Positions 14,045 to 27,210 of a stretch of DNA of 64,000 nt are shown here, piece after piece (positions within the stretch are counted from its first letter, which is position 1; every line of letters begins with the position of its first letter). The notes beneath the pieces were generated by a model. The model ran no database searches. It worked only from the letters and a program-made list of their open reading frames with translations, and was not told the DNA's origin. A program made the translations under genes and the position numbers. Location: positions 3,564,001-3,628,000 of the forward strand of contig OY740766.1 in assembly GCA_963513935.1 (NCBI GenBank), in the 5' to 3' direction. The DNA is from Aphrophora alni. Lineage: Eukaryota; Arthropoda; Insecta; Hemiptera; Aphrophoridae.

Positions 14045-14326
14045 ACTAAAAGGGAGGATTTACATTTAACTCAAATTGAAATATGGGTGATCGAAGCTAT
14101 ACACCTCATCCAATCAAATGTATACATTTCCGTGGTGCGATACATTATTTGGTCTTCCCGACATCGCGAAAACGCCATTATTCGAAACCTAGCTCGATAT
14201 AATAATTTAGAAAAGACCGGCGGATTAATAGACTCGGTAATAGTACAGCTGATCAGTGCCATTTCAATAAATGCACGTAATCTCAACAGATTGCGAGCAA
14301 GATTCCGGTCACTAACCAGTGACTGA
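14045..14326 (+). CDS. Unrecognised coding-like open frame, possible gene or element relic
   Basis: About 93 codons are open from just after a stop at 14042 to TGA at 14324, in DNA less AT-rich than its surroundings. The residue mix is protein-like (SVVRYIIWSSRHRENAIIRN, and near the end SINARNLNRLRARFRSL). There is no convincing ATG start: the first usable start in frame is GTG at 14087. An AATAAA at 14393 lies about 67 bases after the stop, as in a 3' exon, but I see no acceptor after the upstream stop that would join it in frame. The opposite strand is also open (14071-14286), so chance openness is a real alternative. I recognise no family. Confidence 0.25.
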   Translation, partial: TKREDLHLTQIEIWVIEAIHLIQSNVYISVVRYIIWSSRHRENAIIRNLARYNNLEKTGGLIDSVIVQLISAISINARNLNRLRARFRSLTSD

Positions 14327-14399
14327 CATCATATCAAAATTGATGGGTTTTGTTTTAAAATGACACAATAATCAAATCTATAAGTTATTTGAATAAATT

Positions 14400-16895
14400 C
14401 TTATATGCTTTTAAAATTGTAATTTTTTTTATGAAACATATTATTATGACTTAAAATTTTTTAATCGTATTTGTGAGTAAATATATAAACTTTTTCGTGT
14501 GGAAATAAAAAAATTTATTTGATTTTTTTGATAATTAAATTTTTATTTAATAAGAAAATTCAGTTATATTTCAGATTATTATGGACTTTTTACCAAAATT
14601 TGTTATTGATTAGTAATTTTGGATGTATTAAGTGAAACATCTTGGGAAGTATTAATATTTTTTTCCGTCAAACACTCTTTCTTGGCGAAGTTGGATCACG
14701 ACGTAGTATTCCCGCTGATAATTTCAAATGAAAATATTCCAGTATTGTCAACATCTTCACAAAATGTGACTCTACAACTCTAGTAATCCAAACTAAGTCG
14801 TTTTATCAATAAAATAGTATCCTTTCACCGGGTTTTGGGTTGTCGATAAGCGAAGGGTTTGAAGTCCCGTCCTCACGATCGATCATTGTCAGCGGCATCT
14901 TTGGGCGATTAAGACTTGTCTGACAGATGGATATAGGGTGTAATTATTAGATGTTGTGTTTAGAATTGATAACGACCGTATGTTAGAAGTCACTGTTCAG
15001 AGAATGTAACACTACAACCTCTCAGTACCTGGTCACTGCGACGAGGACCCGGACATCCTTGATGTGTTGCGACAATTGTAGTTTTCTGAACGTTGTTAAG
15101 TCGCAGAGACAATTTGAGGTTGTCGGGGATATTTGCTGTTTAACCAGATTATCAAGTAGGCTTAGAAAATAAACTGTGCACAAACTTTCTTACTCAATCG
15201 TCTCTAAAATCAAATAAAAATCAAAAATATTCGTCACAAAAAAATATCAGTCACTCAAAAAGTGTAAATAAACCATATACGACTTTTTTGTAAAAAAATA
15301 TTTATATATTTAAATATCCCCTAAGCTTGCTTCGCCTGCGTCGTAAACAGGTCCTTAGGACAAATTTTATTTGATTAAAATCGAGCCTTTAAGACAGCAG
15401 TTAGGGTTGGTTCATTTTTGTTTTCGAACGTTATTCCCCCTTAAATGACAGCAGTGCATTTTTGTTTTCGAACGTTATTCTTGGACCGTAATATTATATA
15501 CTTGCGATCTGCAGAAACTGGTTTGGGACATTAATCTGTAGGTTTCAGTAGAGTTGTCTATCTTACTATCATCAGACAATTCAACCTATTTGGTTAACGT
15601 TGCTGACATCAATTCTATTTTAAAATGTTGTCCAAGTTTAATATTCACAATTTAATAGACCTTGTTTGATTAAAATTCAAGTATTATGATTGAAATGCTC
15701 CATAGATGATGTGTTAAGTTATCAGATGCTTTATCAATTAAACTGAACTTGTAAAAAAATCAGCCATTTTTTTAAACCTTCCACGAATACTTGTTTTGAC
15801 AATTGTTTCTCGAAATAAAAATAAAGTTTGTGGAGTTGTACACCCCCTGTCATTCACCTTTGAATTCAGGTTTATGTGATACTGTTTTAATCTGGTGAAT
15901 GATATGACTAAGGTGAATAATGTCAATCTAAATTGGTTACCTAGTCTTGTTGGAGCCGGTGTTCAAATATGTTTCCATATTTCTGAACAATTCTGTAATG
16001 GGGACTTAGGCATTTCAAAAATGTGGTTGAGGTTTGGACAGAGAGATGCTGTTCTCTACATTGGGAGAGAATATCTAGGGTTAGACGTTTTCAAAGTCGA
16101 AAGTCATTAAATATTTATAACTGGGTAGACAGGATTTAAGGTCTGTTTATATTTACAAATTTGGTTTTGTATTTTGATGGAATTAGGACCTACATTTTAA
16201 ATTATCATTCGCAGTGCTTGATTTTCAGAATTTTAAAATTGTATTCGGTTTTCAGTGAAAATGTATTTCATAATATTATATTCACTTCTTATTGATTTTA
16301 GTTATATCAATTTTCTCGGTGTTAAAATGTCTATACATTTTTATATAAAATGTTTTTTGTTTACTGACAATTTAAAAAAAAAAAGTTAAGGTACGCCAAA
16401 TCTCAGACTCCGATTTTGTTTGGTTTTATATCACCAGTTTTATAGGGAACTATTGGAGATACAGTTCTGGGAATTAATTTTTCATTTTCCAGCTTAAAAT
16501 TACATGTAAAACCATCAATTTGTTCCAATTCAGTATGACGTCATTTTTAAATCATAGCAAACCCTTTTCAAGTCGCAACTCGGAAACAAAGAGTGTTCAG
16601 ACCTATGTTTATTTATATTTACTTTTTCATTGTTTTGATTAGAAACGCCTTTGTAGAATGGTAGATTCCTCTTGAAACACCCTCAATGGGTCTTATCATA
16701 GGTCACCAAATAGAAATTATCAGTACTTACTTTAGTCAGTACGAACTTTGCAATATAAAGGGAAACTAGCTGGATTTACACTTTGTGTAGTTTTTGGTAA
16801 AATACTCTCTTTTATCTTTCCTACCAGGTTTCTATTTACCAACCCTTACGCTTTTTTTAAATACAGTAGTATTCGAGGGTTGAGGGTCGAGCTCC
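14400..16895. other. AT-rich DNA, one small direct repeat
   Basis: I see no gene. 'catttttgttttcgaacgtt' plus ATTC occurs twice, at about 15411-15434 and 15457-15480. A 'tttgggacattaatctgtag' at 15523 is a possible scrap of family A. The open frame at 15895-16110 (71 codons) has no recognisable motif. Confidence 0.4.
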
Positions 16896-16898
16896 ATA

Positions 16899-17077
16899 TT
16901 CTATTCTATTCTATTCTTCTTCTTCTTCTTCTTCTTCTTCTTCTTCTTCTTCTTCTTCTTCTTCTTCTTCTTCTTCTTCTTCTTCTTCTTCTTCTTCTTC
17001 TTCTTCTTCTTCTTCTTCTATTCTTCTTCTTCTTCTTCTTCTTCTTCTTCTTCTTCTTCTTCTTCTTCTTCTTCTTT
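16899..17077. repeat. (TTC)n / (GAA)n microsatellite
   Basis: It starts with three 'ctatt' pentamers, then about 35 TTC triplets, one interrupting 'tctatt' at about 17017-17022, then about 18 more. It forces long artefactual frames encoding poly-Leu/Phe on one strand and poly-Arg/Lys on the other. GAA/TTC tracts of this length can form triplex DNA. Confidence 0.97.
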
Positions 17078-17079
17078 TT

Positions 17080-17984
17080 AATTTTATTTTTATTATAAGG
17101 CGACGATGACAGAAATGTTCGTCGTATTTTCACTCTATAAGTAACTTCACTCTATAACTTCACTCTATAAGTAATTTTTGTAAATCATTTAAAGGAAAAT
17201 AAAAACACGGATATTTAGTGCAGATCGGTTGGCGGTACATACATACCATCTATTATAGGTTTAAGATTTGTTATTATAGCCTATTACTTCCACATATCAC
17301 CTTTAATAATTTTTACATTTCAATGCACATTTTGAAAATCTCTCATTATTCTTGAAGTCAAGATTACCGAATTAACAACGAATTTAACAAAACAATTTTT
17401 GTAAAATTATTATTAGTTTAATTTTGAGGTTATGATAGAACGGTGCGGCGCGGAGCGGCGGTTGGCTGCATCTCCAGTAACTAACTGTACAAACACGCGA
17501 CTAGGTCTTCAGATGTATATTTACAAAGCATGTGAAGTTGAGATTGTAAATAACTCGACTACAGACAGTTTTACTCTCCTGATTAGATATCCCTGGCCAT
17601 AAACAATCTGTCCCTTATCTCTCCTGCCTCTCCAGACTCATTCCACTCGTTCCAAGATCTGTGATCCTACGTTTTGCAAAATCTGTTTTAGAAAGTTGAA
17701 TTAGCTAATTTAATGCTACGTCCTTCGTAAGGCGACAAATTGTATATGTGATTCTTACGGTTTAACATTGTTTAAGTCTATTGATGTTGTTTAATAGCAC
17801 ATTGCCGATATTTGTGTATTCAACGTTTCTGGAGTATAAATCAACTTTCTTTATAGAGTGATAAGCCTAAAAAATGAAAAAGAGCAACGTAGCCTAGTAG
17901 CCATGTTGTAAACAAAAAAATAAAACTAATAATTTAAGAATGGAACCCAGAGCTGAGCAGTCGAATCTATGACTAAATAGAAAC
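17080..17984. other. Non-coding DNA with a GC-rich spot
   Basis: No gene seen. 'cactctataagtaa'-type words repeat at 17130-17180. A short GC-rich patch (17442-17475, 'ggtgcggcgcggagcggcgg') stands out from the background but carries no open frame or RNA-gene signature I recognise. Confidence 0.4.
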
Positions 17985-18140
17985 TTCTTAAGGCTCGGAT
18001 TCCTTTCTTAAGCTATTAGTTTCCAACACGGTCCTAGGTTACTAGACTATGTAGGTATTTTAATTTTTTTTTAAATGTTCGTGGTTTATCACTTGATAAA
18101 GGTGGTTAATTTATACTCTCGAAACTTTGTGAATTAGTTT
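17985..18140 (+). repeat. Dispersed repeat family C
   Basis: 'tatcacttgataaaggtggt' followed by 'tactctcgaaactttgtg' aligns with 19790-19915 and 33850-34000, which share a preceding 'cctaggtt' block. The 'gataaagg...cgaaac' part matches the box shared by the foldback elements in this window. Confidence 0.55.
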
Positions 18141-18824
18141 TTACATAAGCAAATGATATGAACAATAATACATCATTATCAAAATTTAAAATCAAAAGTG
18201 TTTAAAAACATTCGTATATTCCAGAGTGTTTGATGAGGGTGTATCTTAAGAAGTAAAGGGTTTTATGTAAACTTTGCTGAGAACTGCCGCGTTTTCTGGC
18301 TGTATTTGTCATCAAATCCACTCGGGACTCATTGAGATGTGAACTTAAAGTATTGCATACATGTGTGTAATGTTTTTATTATTGTATATAACAGTATTGG
18401 CTCTACATTCAAAATTAGCCTTTTCAAGGTGATCGTTGTTTCAAATTCCATGGAAATTCATAGTTTTACGAATAATTGTCTTGCGTTAACTACAACAATG
18501 ACCAGTGAACAAATTTGTATTTAACAATATAAATATTCAGCAATGTTTTTGGGAACTTTCCCCATTGTATTTATACCAATTAATAAAATTTCCCTTCTTG
18601 TATTTGATAAATAGGCGACGTGAGGAAGTATTGTGTGTTCTTAAACAAACATATTTTCTATAAAAGGACAAATAATTCATATTATACTCAGCAGTATTAC
18701 TGGTTATTGTAAAGAAACGACTTTTGTTAAACATAATGTTTGCTGTAGCCTCCTGGATTGTGTGTTCAATGAATATATTGTAGGTTAATTATCTTAATTT
18801 TTCCGTCAGACAATCCAAATTTCA

Positions 18825-18880
18825 TCCTTGTGAATAACCGGTTTCTACTGTTAAACCGTCATCGTCAGATACAAAACATC
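18825..18880. repeat. Box 'ccggtttctactgttaaacc gtcatcgtcag'
   Basis: On the minus strand it reads ctgacgatgac...gaaaccgg, the layout shared with the foldback elements listed below. The surrounding repeat unit is not delimited. Confidence 0.4.
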
Positions 18881-19789
18881 GTTAGGTCATATGAAGCGTC
18901 GTCCCATTACAAACGGGAATTACTGTTGAGTACTCATAATACTTTAAAAAAAACTATTAAAATAAAAATTGAAAATTATAAATCGTTAACACTTATAAAA
19001 CACTTGTTACAACTCTAAACAATGATACATTAACACAACACTCTTTGAAACGATTGCTACCCACTAATACTGAAGTTGTTATCACTGTCATTTTTGTAAT
19101 ATTCTAATGTTACAATAATGATTGGACCTTTGTCATCAACAATCTTCACAAGTTCGTCTCGTCGACAGGCACCAAAAATTAAGGTTACCTTTTTCATCAG
19201 GAATTTGTTATCAGAAGCTTCCATTGAAAACTAAGTTACACATTCTTTAGGAAACATATTTATTTTGTATTTATTTTTAGCTCACTGATTGTTTTTTTTA
19301 AGAAATGCAATCGATTTCTTAGTTATAAAATACATTTATAGTCTATAGCTTTTTCAACTTGAATTGTTGCTTTTAGCGCTGAATATATTGACTAGAATAC
19401 CTTCAAGTTTTCTGAAAATAGGGAAGAATTACTTTTTCTGAGATGTTGAAAACTCCATTTTCTTTGTATCACGACAGTACTTTTCCTTGTACAATGTGCG
19501 AAGAAACTTAAAATTTACTGATAATGACATAACGTTGAATTTAATCAGTCAAGTTTGTGAACCGCTGTGAGTCTATAAAAGTGTAGGAAAATATGTTTTA
19601 GCATGAAAGGTGTCACAGAGATGTAAAAAAAACAAAACAGAATTATGAAGTTTTAGAGTTATTTGATAATGATGGATTGATTTAATTTGACATTTACTAT
19701 CACTTGTGAATATAAAATACACGGTGTAGTTCTATGACTAATCACCTTTCTGATCACTTTTGTTAGTTTTTGTTGTATTGATAGCTTAG

Positions 19790-19915
19790 TTTTAGATTCC
19801 TTTTTAAGGTTATTAGTTTTAGTTTCTTACATGACCCTGAGACTATGTTGACGTGTTCATGTTCTAGGTTTGTCACTAGATAAAGAGAGTTGATACTCTA
19901 AAAAACTTCAGATAG
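19790..19915 (+). repeat. Dispersed repeat family C
   Basis: 'acatgaccctgagactatgt', 'gttctaggtttgtcactaga' and 'gagttgatactct' follow the order seen at 33850-34000. This copy is the most decayed of the three around the cgaaac part. Confidence 0.5.
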
Positions 19916-20509
19916 CATATCAATAATAGTGAAAGTGATTAGAAAATCTCGTACAAACAGTTTGGATCTCACTTCTGGGAACCTTAATTTGAATTTTGGA
20001 GACATGTACACGGCAAATTTAGGGAAAAAGTATTTCAGCCTAAAATAGTATTTTCCCTCCTCTTGATGTACACATAATCTTAGGGTTTTATTTAAAATTT
20101 GTATTTGTAGTTTGTACATTAGTTTGGATGTTTTTGAACAATTTGGATTAGTTTATCTTACAGTTTTGGTAAGATTTCAGACGACCGAGTGGAGTAGATT
20201 CGTCCTTATGTTGATAGTTTGACAGTAGTCTGGTGTACCCTTCGATTTTAGGCTGCTTGAAACTCCATGATCACACTCTAAAAATAGTAAAATGTTAACC
20301 CAATCTGCGTTTAACTTGTAAAAGAACACAACGGGCAATGGGATATTCTTTTCATACTAGGACTGTATCAATCGAGGTCTTGTAGGTATCGCTGGACAAA
20401 GAAATAGTACGAGCTGATATCAGTTATGGTCAATATGAAGTGATAGGTCTGTTACCGTCATAACAGCTGATAAATTCCGTAGTAAAAGTTTTTAATTTCT
20501 CACATAGAG

Positions 20510-20960
20510 AAAGTCATGTGATGGGTCAAAAAATCGAACTGATATGTCCGTTTTCAGTTCTCTTGAGTCCAAAAATGGTTTTTGAAATGATCTCTGTTTG
20601 TCTGGCGACTATAGTCTGTCGTCTGTGCAGTGCTTTACACCCCAAACGTGTGAGAGATATATTTTAATCAAATTTGGTATGTGGGGATATTTTTTACCAT
20701 ATTTCTGGATTTTTTTTTTCCAATTTTCCGTAAAATAAAAAATTTGGGGGAGGTGTCACAAGAAAAAGTCCAAATTACAAAAACAAAACGTATCGGTTGA
20801 TATAACTAAAAAAAATATATAAAAATATGGTTTGTGAATGGTGATAAAAAAAAAAAAAAAAAAAAAAACGGAATCAGCCCACGAGGCTGTTGTAAAAATA
20901 TTAATTTCTCAAATCCGTTTCTTTCGATGTATTTGAAAATTTAGTTATTAGTGACCCATA
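20510..20960 (-). repeat. Dispersed repeat family A with A23 tract
   Basis: It shows the reverse-complement 3' end: 'gttctcttgagtccaaaaat', 'ctgtgcagtgctttacaccc' then 'aaacgtgtga'. The middle and a 5' portion ('aatttctcaaatccg') follow. A run of 23 A (20846-20868) lies inside it. This is one of the longer copies. Confidence 0.6.
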
Positions 20961-21074
20961 CCCTTGTGCAAAATTGCAATTAAAAAATGACAACTACCGA
21001 ACTGTGATATGTGGTGACAAATAGTTTTGGTTGGTTTTTGGGATCTTTGAGCTTCAAATCATATGGCAGGCAAA

Positions 21075-21185
21075 CTAACGTGATACTGGACAAAATATTA
21101 TTGCTGTGCCCGAAGATAATCAATAGCAGGACAATAAGGTACAGACATACAGTACTTGCAGAAGTTTTTAAATATGTGGGACGAA
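21075..21185 (+). repeat. Dispersed repeat family D, copy 1
   Basis: 'gtgatactggacaaaatatt' then 'attgctgtgcccgaagataa' and 'caggacaataaggtacagac' match 21590-21690 in direct orientation, and in part 25795-25815 inverted. The minus-strand frame at 20980-21201 is a by-product. Confidence 0.55.
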
Positions 21186-21469
21186 AATAAAAGTTTGTCA
21201 TTAGTGTAATGTATACTTATTTCAGGAAGCCCAACAGGACCAAATCATTGATAGTACGCAAACGACTATATCGTGAATTTGTTTTCTGTCATCATTCATT
21301 TTAGAGTATCAATTCATTTCCTCTTTATTTAATAAGTAGGTAACAATTTAGAATACGATTTATTGAATTTTGTTGCCAAATTTCAATGAATCTTTGACGT
21401 AACAGATTTTGAAATTAAACTCGTAATTAACTCTCTGAAATGAAACTGTTGTAAAAGAAAGAAAAAAAA

Positions 21470-21700
21470 GGTACAAGTTATTTGGATTTCTAAGATTGCA
21501 TTTATCTGTGTTGCCATCAGCAAAGTTTCAGAGCTTAGCATTTATGAGCGTGCAAAGCTTTGAGTTAATCCTATGGAAGGCATCTAATACCGGATACCGG
21601 ACAAAATATTATTGTTATGTCTGAATGTATTCAACAGCAGGAAGATAAGGTACTGACATACAGGTTCTTGCAGACGTTTTTATATGAAGAAACTTAACAG
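21470..21700 (+). repeat. Dispersed repeat family D, copy 2 (longest)
   Basis: It contains 'gtgttgccatcagcaaagtt', 'gagcttagcatttatgagcg', 'tgcaaagctttgagttaatc' and 'ccggacaaaatattattg'. The first three blocks recur inverted at 25800-25945 and the last recurs at 21090. No open frame spans it. Confidence 0.6.
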
Positions 21701-22789
21701 GGGTGCCATAGATTGTTTTGATTCCAAAGTCCAGGCGTTTTAATTTGTTTTAACTCAACGCTTGAAAGTACCTGACGTAAGGTTTATTTCACTTAAAAGT
21801 GATCCCTGATAAATGGGAAATACATATTAAACGCCATTTACAAAAACATATATTGCTTAAGAGTCATGAGATAAAAAGTGAAAATGAATTGTAGAATGAT
21901 TAGAATGTTTTGAATATTAAAAATTCAAGCCATTAAATGGAGTTCATGATTTGAATTGTAAATAGCATGAGCAATAATCAACGAATTTTCACGACAAAGT
22001 GTTTATAAGCCCGTTTATGTTTACATATTTGGATTTGGACAAAGTTTTTGTCTTTTTATTGATGAGATAGAAAGAGAACAGGAAGTATGTTTCATTTTAA
22101 AGCAAGATCAGTCCATGAATATTTGTTTTTCTGGGGTTACGTTAAGAACATTGTCTAATTTGAGAAAATCCAGGAACAACAGCATTTAGTGAGTCCTGGG
22201 ATGATGGAGGATACCTGAGTTGAGATCGCCTGGACGTTTGGCGTGCTCATAATCAAATTTACTACATAATTGAAAAAAAGAAAGAAAAAACGTGACTATT
22301 TTGTATGTTTTGGTATAAGAATTTATAATTTATCTGTTATTTTTACGTCGAAATCATTGAATTATTTTTCGATGACTGTATTTTGATTAAATGGTTTGTT
22401 TCGGATCAAATTTTGATTTACGACAACAAATCAATGCGACGGAAGTGAAAGTAAAAGATAATAGCGGTTTAATAATATATAAAGTATAGTTTGCTTTTAT
22501 ATGTCTATAACAATTCTTATTAATTGGAATGGCTGTTTCATTTGGAAGAGACATCTTCGAGTTTTGACATTGTAACAAACATAAAACTACGTAAAACAAA
22601 TTCACGAAGATTGGAACATATTACATAATATAAAAATAGGTTATTAAGTAGACTATTATTAGTCAAAATATTTAAATAAATTAGTGTTGGATCCCACAAT
22701 TAAATTCCTTATGTTTCCACTTAATAACTGTTTTTATATTATGTTCGAGTCTTCGTGCATTTGTTATTTGTAGTTTTATGTTTGTGACA

Positions 22790-22860
22790 ATGTGAAAAGC
22801 CTGAAGATGTCTCTCAACGGATGAAACGGCCCTAGCTATATTCCAAAAATAAGACATACT
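22790..22860 (+). repeat. GATG...GAAACG box
   Basis: 'cctgaagatgtctctcaacg' then 'gatgaaacggccctag' has the same layout as the box in the foldback elements. No inverted arm is obvious around it. Confidence 0.4.
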
Positions 22861-23688
22861 GCATAGATGTGTATTACACTAAATATATTAAGAATCAAAC
22901 AAATCAGATGTGTCTAATAAAATAATATAAGTATAATCGCGATTTGTTGGTTTTCAATTTGTAAAGTGCTATTTAAAACCATCATTAAATCCAATGCTTG
23001 ATTAAGTAGTAGCTTTGTTTCAATGAGGTACTGTGACTACAGCTTAATTTTTAATCTCGTAAATTGAATAAATAACTTATTTTAGCTACACTACTATATT
23101 TTTATGTACGCGTACAGTGTACATGTTGAATATGGATAAATTAAACAACCCTTATCATGACGATTACTGTTAGGTATGGACTCAATATTGATTCAGGAAT
23201 CTCGTGATGTCCTAGTATTAGGAATACAGTTGAATTGTTGTCACAATATGATAGATATTTAAGTAGTAAGAGCATCATTATTATATCACGAATGGTTTAA
23301 TTACAGGTTACCTTGCGTGTACCTTACCTAACTCCCGTGTAACAAAACAATTTATAAGTTTAAATATAAATAAAAATAAAAGTCTATTAAAAGAAACCAA
23401 CAAACAAAATCATAATCTATAAAAAGAGTTGATATTAATCAACTATTTTACAAAAAAAAAATAAGTTCACCGCCTAATGGAAAATAAATAAAATTTAGAT
23501 GGCATGTTCCAAATTAAATTGTTTTTTTAGTAAATAGTTTGAGTACAATCTTCTGACAACCCTAATTTTTTTTTTAAGATTTTCATTTTTTACAGCGGCT
23601 AATTTTCAAAAGCTTTACACAATGTTAGGGTTATGTCCGATTACGTCACTAGTGATGTAATGGAACTCATCACGTAACGATTTTAATA

Positions 23689-23700
23689 GGGGGGGGGGGG
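23689..23700. repeat. Poly-G tract (G12)
   Basis: A homopolymer with no other feature around it. Confidence 0.9.
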
Positions 23701-24429
23701 TTACATGTGGGGTTTAGTCAAATATATTCATAAAAAAAATTACAGAAAATATCAAAAAGTCACATTTAAAATATAATTCTATTAGGCCTCTTGGGTATCT
23801 TTGCAAAAGTTCAACTGTTCCACACACTTAACCTACAGCATCTGGAATTCACTAAACTCTTATTGCCTTTCATTTAATCATCAATGTTTACAGCAAAATC
23901 ATACCTTTTAATTAAGCAATGACTCCTGGACGCAAAGCAATGACAGAAGTAAACCTTCTATAGTTTGTAAACTTGAGCAGCATTTTCAAAACTTTGCGGA
24001 CTGTTATGTTAGGAATATTTAGTTTTCCAGTACATTTTTAAGAGTTTTTTTTTCTTTTTACTTTGTAAAACGAATTTTTTTCAACCCTTTTATGTAATAA
24101 GCATGTTTCTTTTCCCGCTTGGAAGTGTTATATAAAATTTAATTTTGTAAGCCACAAAAAACATTGTACTTTTCTTTGTTATATTTATTGTTTAGTTGAA
24201 ATGGACCATATAAAATATAATTAAAAGGCGAAACAAAAGTTCGAGCTATGAAAACAACTAAATAACAGCTGTTCCATGCACTTACAGGTGTCTAAAGTAT
24301 AACAATTTGAAACCCCACAATGTCTTTACCGTATACAAATAAATCACTAAATATTTTCTTTCTTTGACAAAAGTAGAGTACAGTTATTGTATGAAAACCA
24401 TAATGTTAATAAACGTAGAGATGAGTCAC

Positions 24430-24920
24430 GAAAATTGTTGAGTTTTTGAGGATATATCAGTTTTAAGGCCAAAACATTGTTTCTCTGCCGTCTGTTCAGG
24501 GCTCTACAGCCAAAACAGGTGGACAGATTTTATTTAAGTTTTTTGGTAAGTGAGCATATTTTGGCCATCTTTCTGGACATTTTAATTTTGTTGATAACTC
24601 AAAATTTTGTGGTAACTATTATTAAAAAAAGCACAAAATTATACTTAAAATCAGTTTTTCTCAGAAGCATTATGGCTAAGGACAGAAAAAATTCGTAGAC
24701 CCTATACAAATCCTTCAACAATTTTATTTCGTGAGTTATCGCTGAAAAACCAAAAGAATTGGCCATGGGATTGTTATAAAAGACTTAATTTCTCAAAATC
24801 GGCTTTACCGATCTAACTTATGCGATTATCTTCTTTTTTTTTGTTTTTAAATACGTTATCAGCTCGTTAATCAATAAAACTGAAATGTGAAGATTAATGA
24901 CAAAAACCTGTGAAAAATCG
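24430..24920 (-). repeat. Dispersed repeat family A, near full-length
   Basis: The reverse complement of the whole family order is visible: 'ccgtctgttcagggctctac', 'gccaaaacaggtggacagat', 'gataactcaaaattttgtgg', 'tttctcaaaatcggctttac' and 'aaatgtgaagattaatgaca'. It is a good reference copy for building a consensus. The open frame at 24477-24698 is a by-product. Confidence 0.65.
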
Positions 24921-25789
24921 CAAGTAACTATTACTGTTCAGGAATACTTGACAACCAAATTTGTTGTTGAAACATTTATTTGATCGGTACCAAAGTTGAC
25001 ACCAACAAATACCACGAAGGAATCAAAAATACTTTCACACAGGATGATCACGGGTAGAAATTTCAATGATGTAATAAACTTAAAAAAATTGTTCAGAAAA
25101 CAATTTATTTGAATGAAGTAACGACTTTGTTTAGTTGTTATCTGTGGAGTGGCATAAACAAAAATATGGATTACCACTGAAATCAAACTTTGGCATGTTC
25201 AAAGATAGAACTAATACTATCACAAAGGAGGATTGAACTAGACATGGTATTGACGAGGGATGACTGAAAGGGGGTAGTTGAAGACTTCGGGGTACGTTGT
25301 AGCACGACTCTACCACTAGTAATAAATAACGGCTTAATTTAAAGTGCACGTAAAGCAAGTCAGCTGAAACAAAAACATTATTAAAAGGAAGAATCGTTTT
25401 CATAATCACCTACAATTTTTTGAAGTCCATATGGAATTTCGTAAAAACTAAATGGAAAAATTACGATGAACAAGTTGAAGTAAAAATATGAGAGTGTTTG
25501 TTCAGTAGTCATTTTGCATGGACTGCAGTCACCTCAGCTGTAAATCAACAAGAAGGAATTCGTTATGAGTTTCATCAGCTGACAGACAATGAAGTAACAA
25601 AAAACCTGACAGTTATCTAACTGACATTATTAAAGACGAGTAGTTTGGGGGTTTATTTTTTTTATTTAAGGATGGGTTTTTATCCCCATGGATGTTGTAT
25701 CGTAAAATAGCTGTTTTTGAGAAAATAAAAGTTCCGCATTTACAATGATTCAGTTTGTAAACACTGTGTGTTGTTCTGCAGTTAAGACA

Positions 25790-25945
25790 TAACAATAATA
25801 TTTTGTCCGGTATCACGTTGAATGACTGCCATAGGATTAACTTGAAGCTCAAAGCTTTGCACGCTCATAAATGTTAAGCTCTGAAACTTTGCTGATGGCA
25901 ACACAGATAAATGTAATCTTAGAAATGCAAATAACTTTTACCTTT
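25790..25945 (-). repeat. Dispersed repeat family D, copy 3, inverted
   Basis: 'attttgtccggtatcacgtt', 'agctttgcacgctcataaat' and 'aactttgctgatggcaacac' are the reverse complement of 21470-21620. Confidence 0.6.
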
Positions 25946-26639
25946 GCAATTTACCCGTTTGCCTTCTTCTTCAAAGAGGTATTTCAGTGAGATGTAAAAT
26001 TGTGTTCCTTTATAAATCTGTCACAGTCAACTAGCTGATTCGTCGTGTCAAAATTAATTCATTGAAATTGAGAGCAATAAAATTCAATGAATTTTACATA
26101 TTTGGAGGGAATGAATTGTGATGAAAATAAAACAGATATTCGTTTTGGGTGTCTCTGAGACAAACAGTAAATTTTAATTTTTTTTCTGATTTAGGTAACG
26201 TGAGTTGATTTATATTATAGAAACGTCGAGTTTTTATATTTACGAATGATGAGAAATATACGTTTAAACTGTATACAAAATACTTCCTTTTTACAAAGGA
26301 TCTTTCTAAACAACTAAAATTAGGAATTTGAGCTTTGAATATTTGCTGTTGAATGCAGGTGCTGACTACTACACTTCATACCTTTTGGACCCCAGCAATG
26401 AATTTTTGACTGCGTTAATACTTTAAACGAAATTAACAATTGAACTGTTCCTGACTGATTTCAGATCCGTTTTTGAAACAAAAGTAGAATCACTTGCTAT
26501 AGCCGAACTATAGAAGTGCTGGTTTTGCTTAGAAAACCTAAGAGTAAGATCCTACTAAATCAGTTTAACTTTAGAGGCAAATGAAATTGCGAGGCTATTG
26601 TGATATCTTCTCAATATTCTAAAGACAACTTAAAAAAAA

Positions 26640-27210
26640 AAAAAATTGCAATTGTATTGCAAAGAGATCGGATGCTATTTGGATGATAAATTGGACAAAC
26701 GCCAAGAGTGTCACACTTTATGCACGACTAAAAAGCCCACTGGATGGTGCAGAAGATTACTGTGTTTTGTAAACATCATTTATAGAACGAACCATGACAG
26801 GGCTATTGGTAACTATTTATAACAGCTGATTCTATTTATCGGTAGACTCTAGAAACTCTAGATGGATGAAACAGTGGCGCATATAAGTCTTGAATATCCG
26901 GTGTCACTGGTGGTGAGATACCGACAACTAGGCTTTCAGGACAGTTGAAAGAATTCTTATGGATAAGATTTTCTTGACACACAGTAAATGTTTGAGTCAT
27001 CGAAGTCAACTGACCCTACAAAAAAGACTTTCAACAACCAACTCTTACACGATAAACGTGTTCCGTACTGCGAACAGCTCCCTAAATTTCTATTCACTGG
27101 GTAGAGAAAATACTTTGAGACGGCTTGTCGGGTTTGGCACGACAAACAATATTTTTACCGATGTCGGTAAAACTTTGTGGAAAATGCTCTTAAGGATTCC
27201 CTCCTAAACA
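26640..27210. other. Less AT-rich segment, unassigned
   Basis: Base composition is more balanced than in the neighbourhood. An 82-codon plus frame (26959-27207) and a 62-codon minus frame overlap, and neither resembles a family I know. It may be an old transposable-element body. Confidence 0.25.

Noticed and set aside
14820..14890. Possible tRNA-like T-arm ('gggtttgaagtcccgtcc')
   Set aside because: No matching A-box, anticodon arm or acceptor stem could be laid out around it.
16748..17133. Open frames encoding long poly-Leu/Phe or poly-Arg/Lys stretches
   Set aside because: They are translations of the TTC/GAA microsatellite.
26957..27207. Overlapping plus and minus frames of 62-82 codons as a gene
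   Set aside because: Both strands are open over the same bases and neither translation shows a known motif. Kept only as an unassigned segment.
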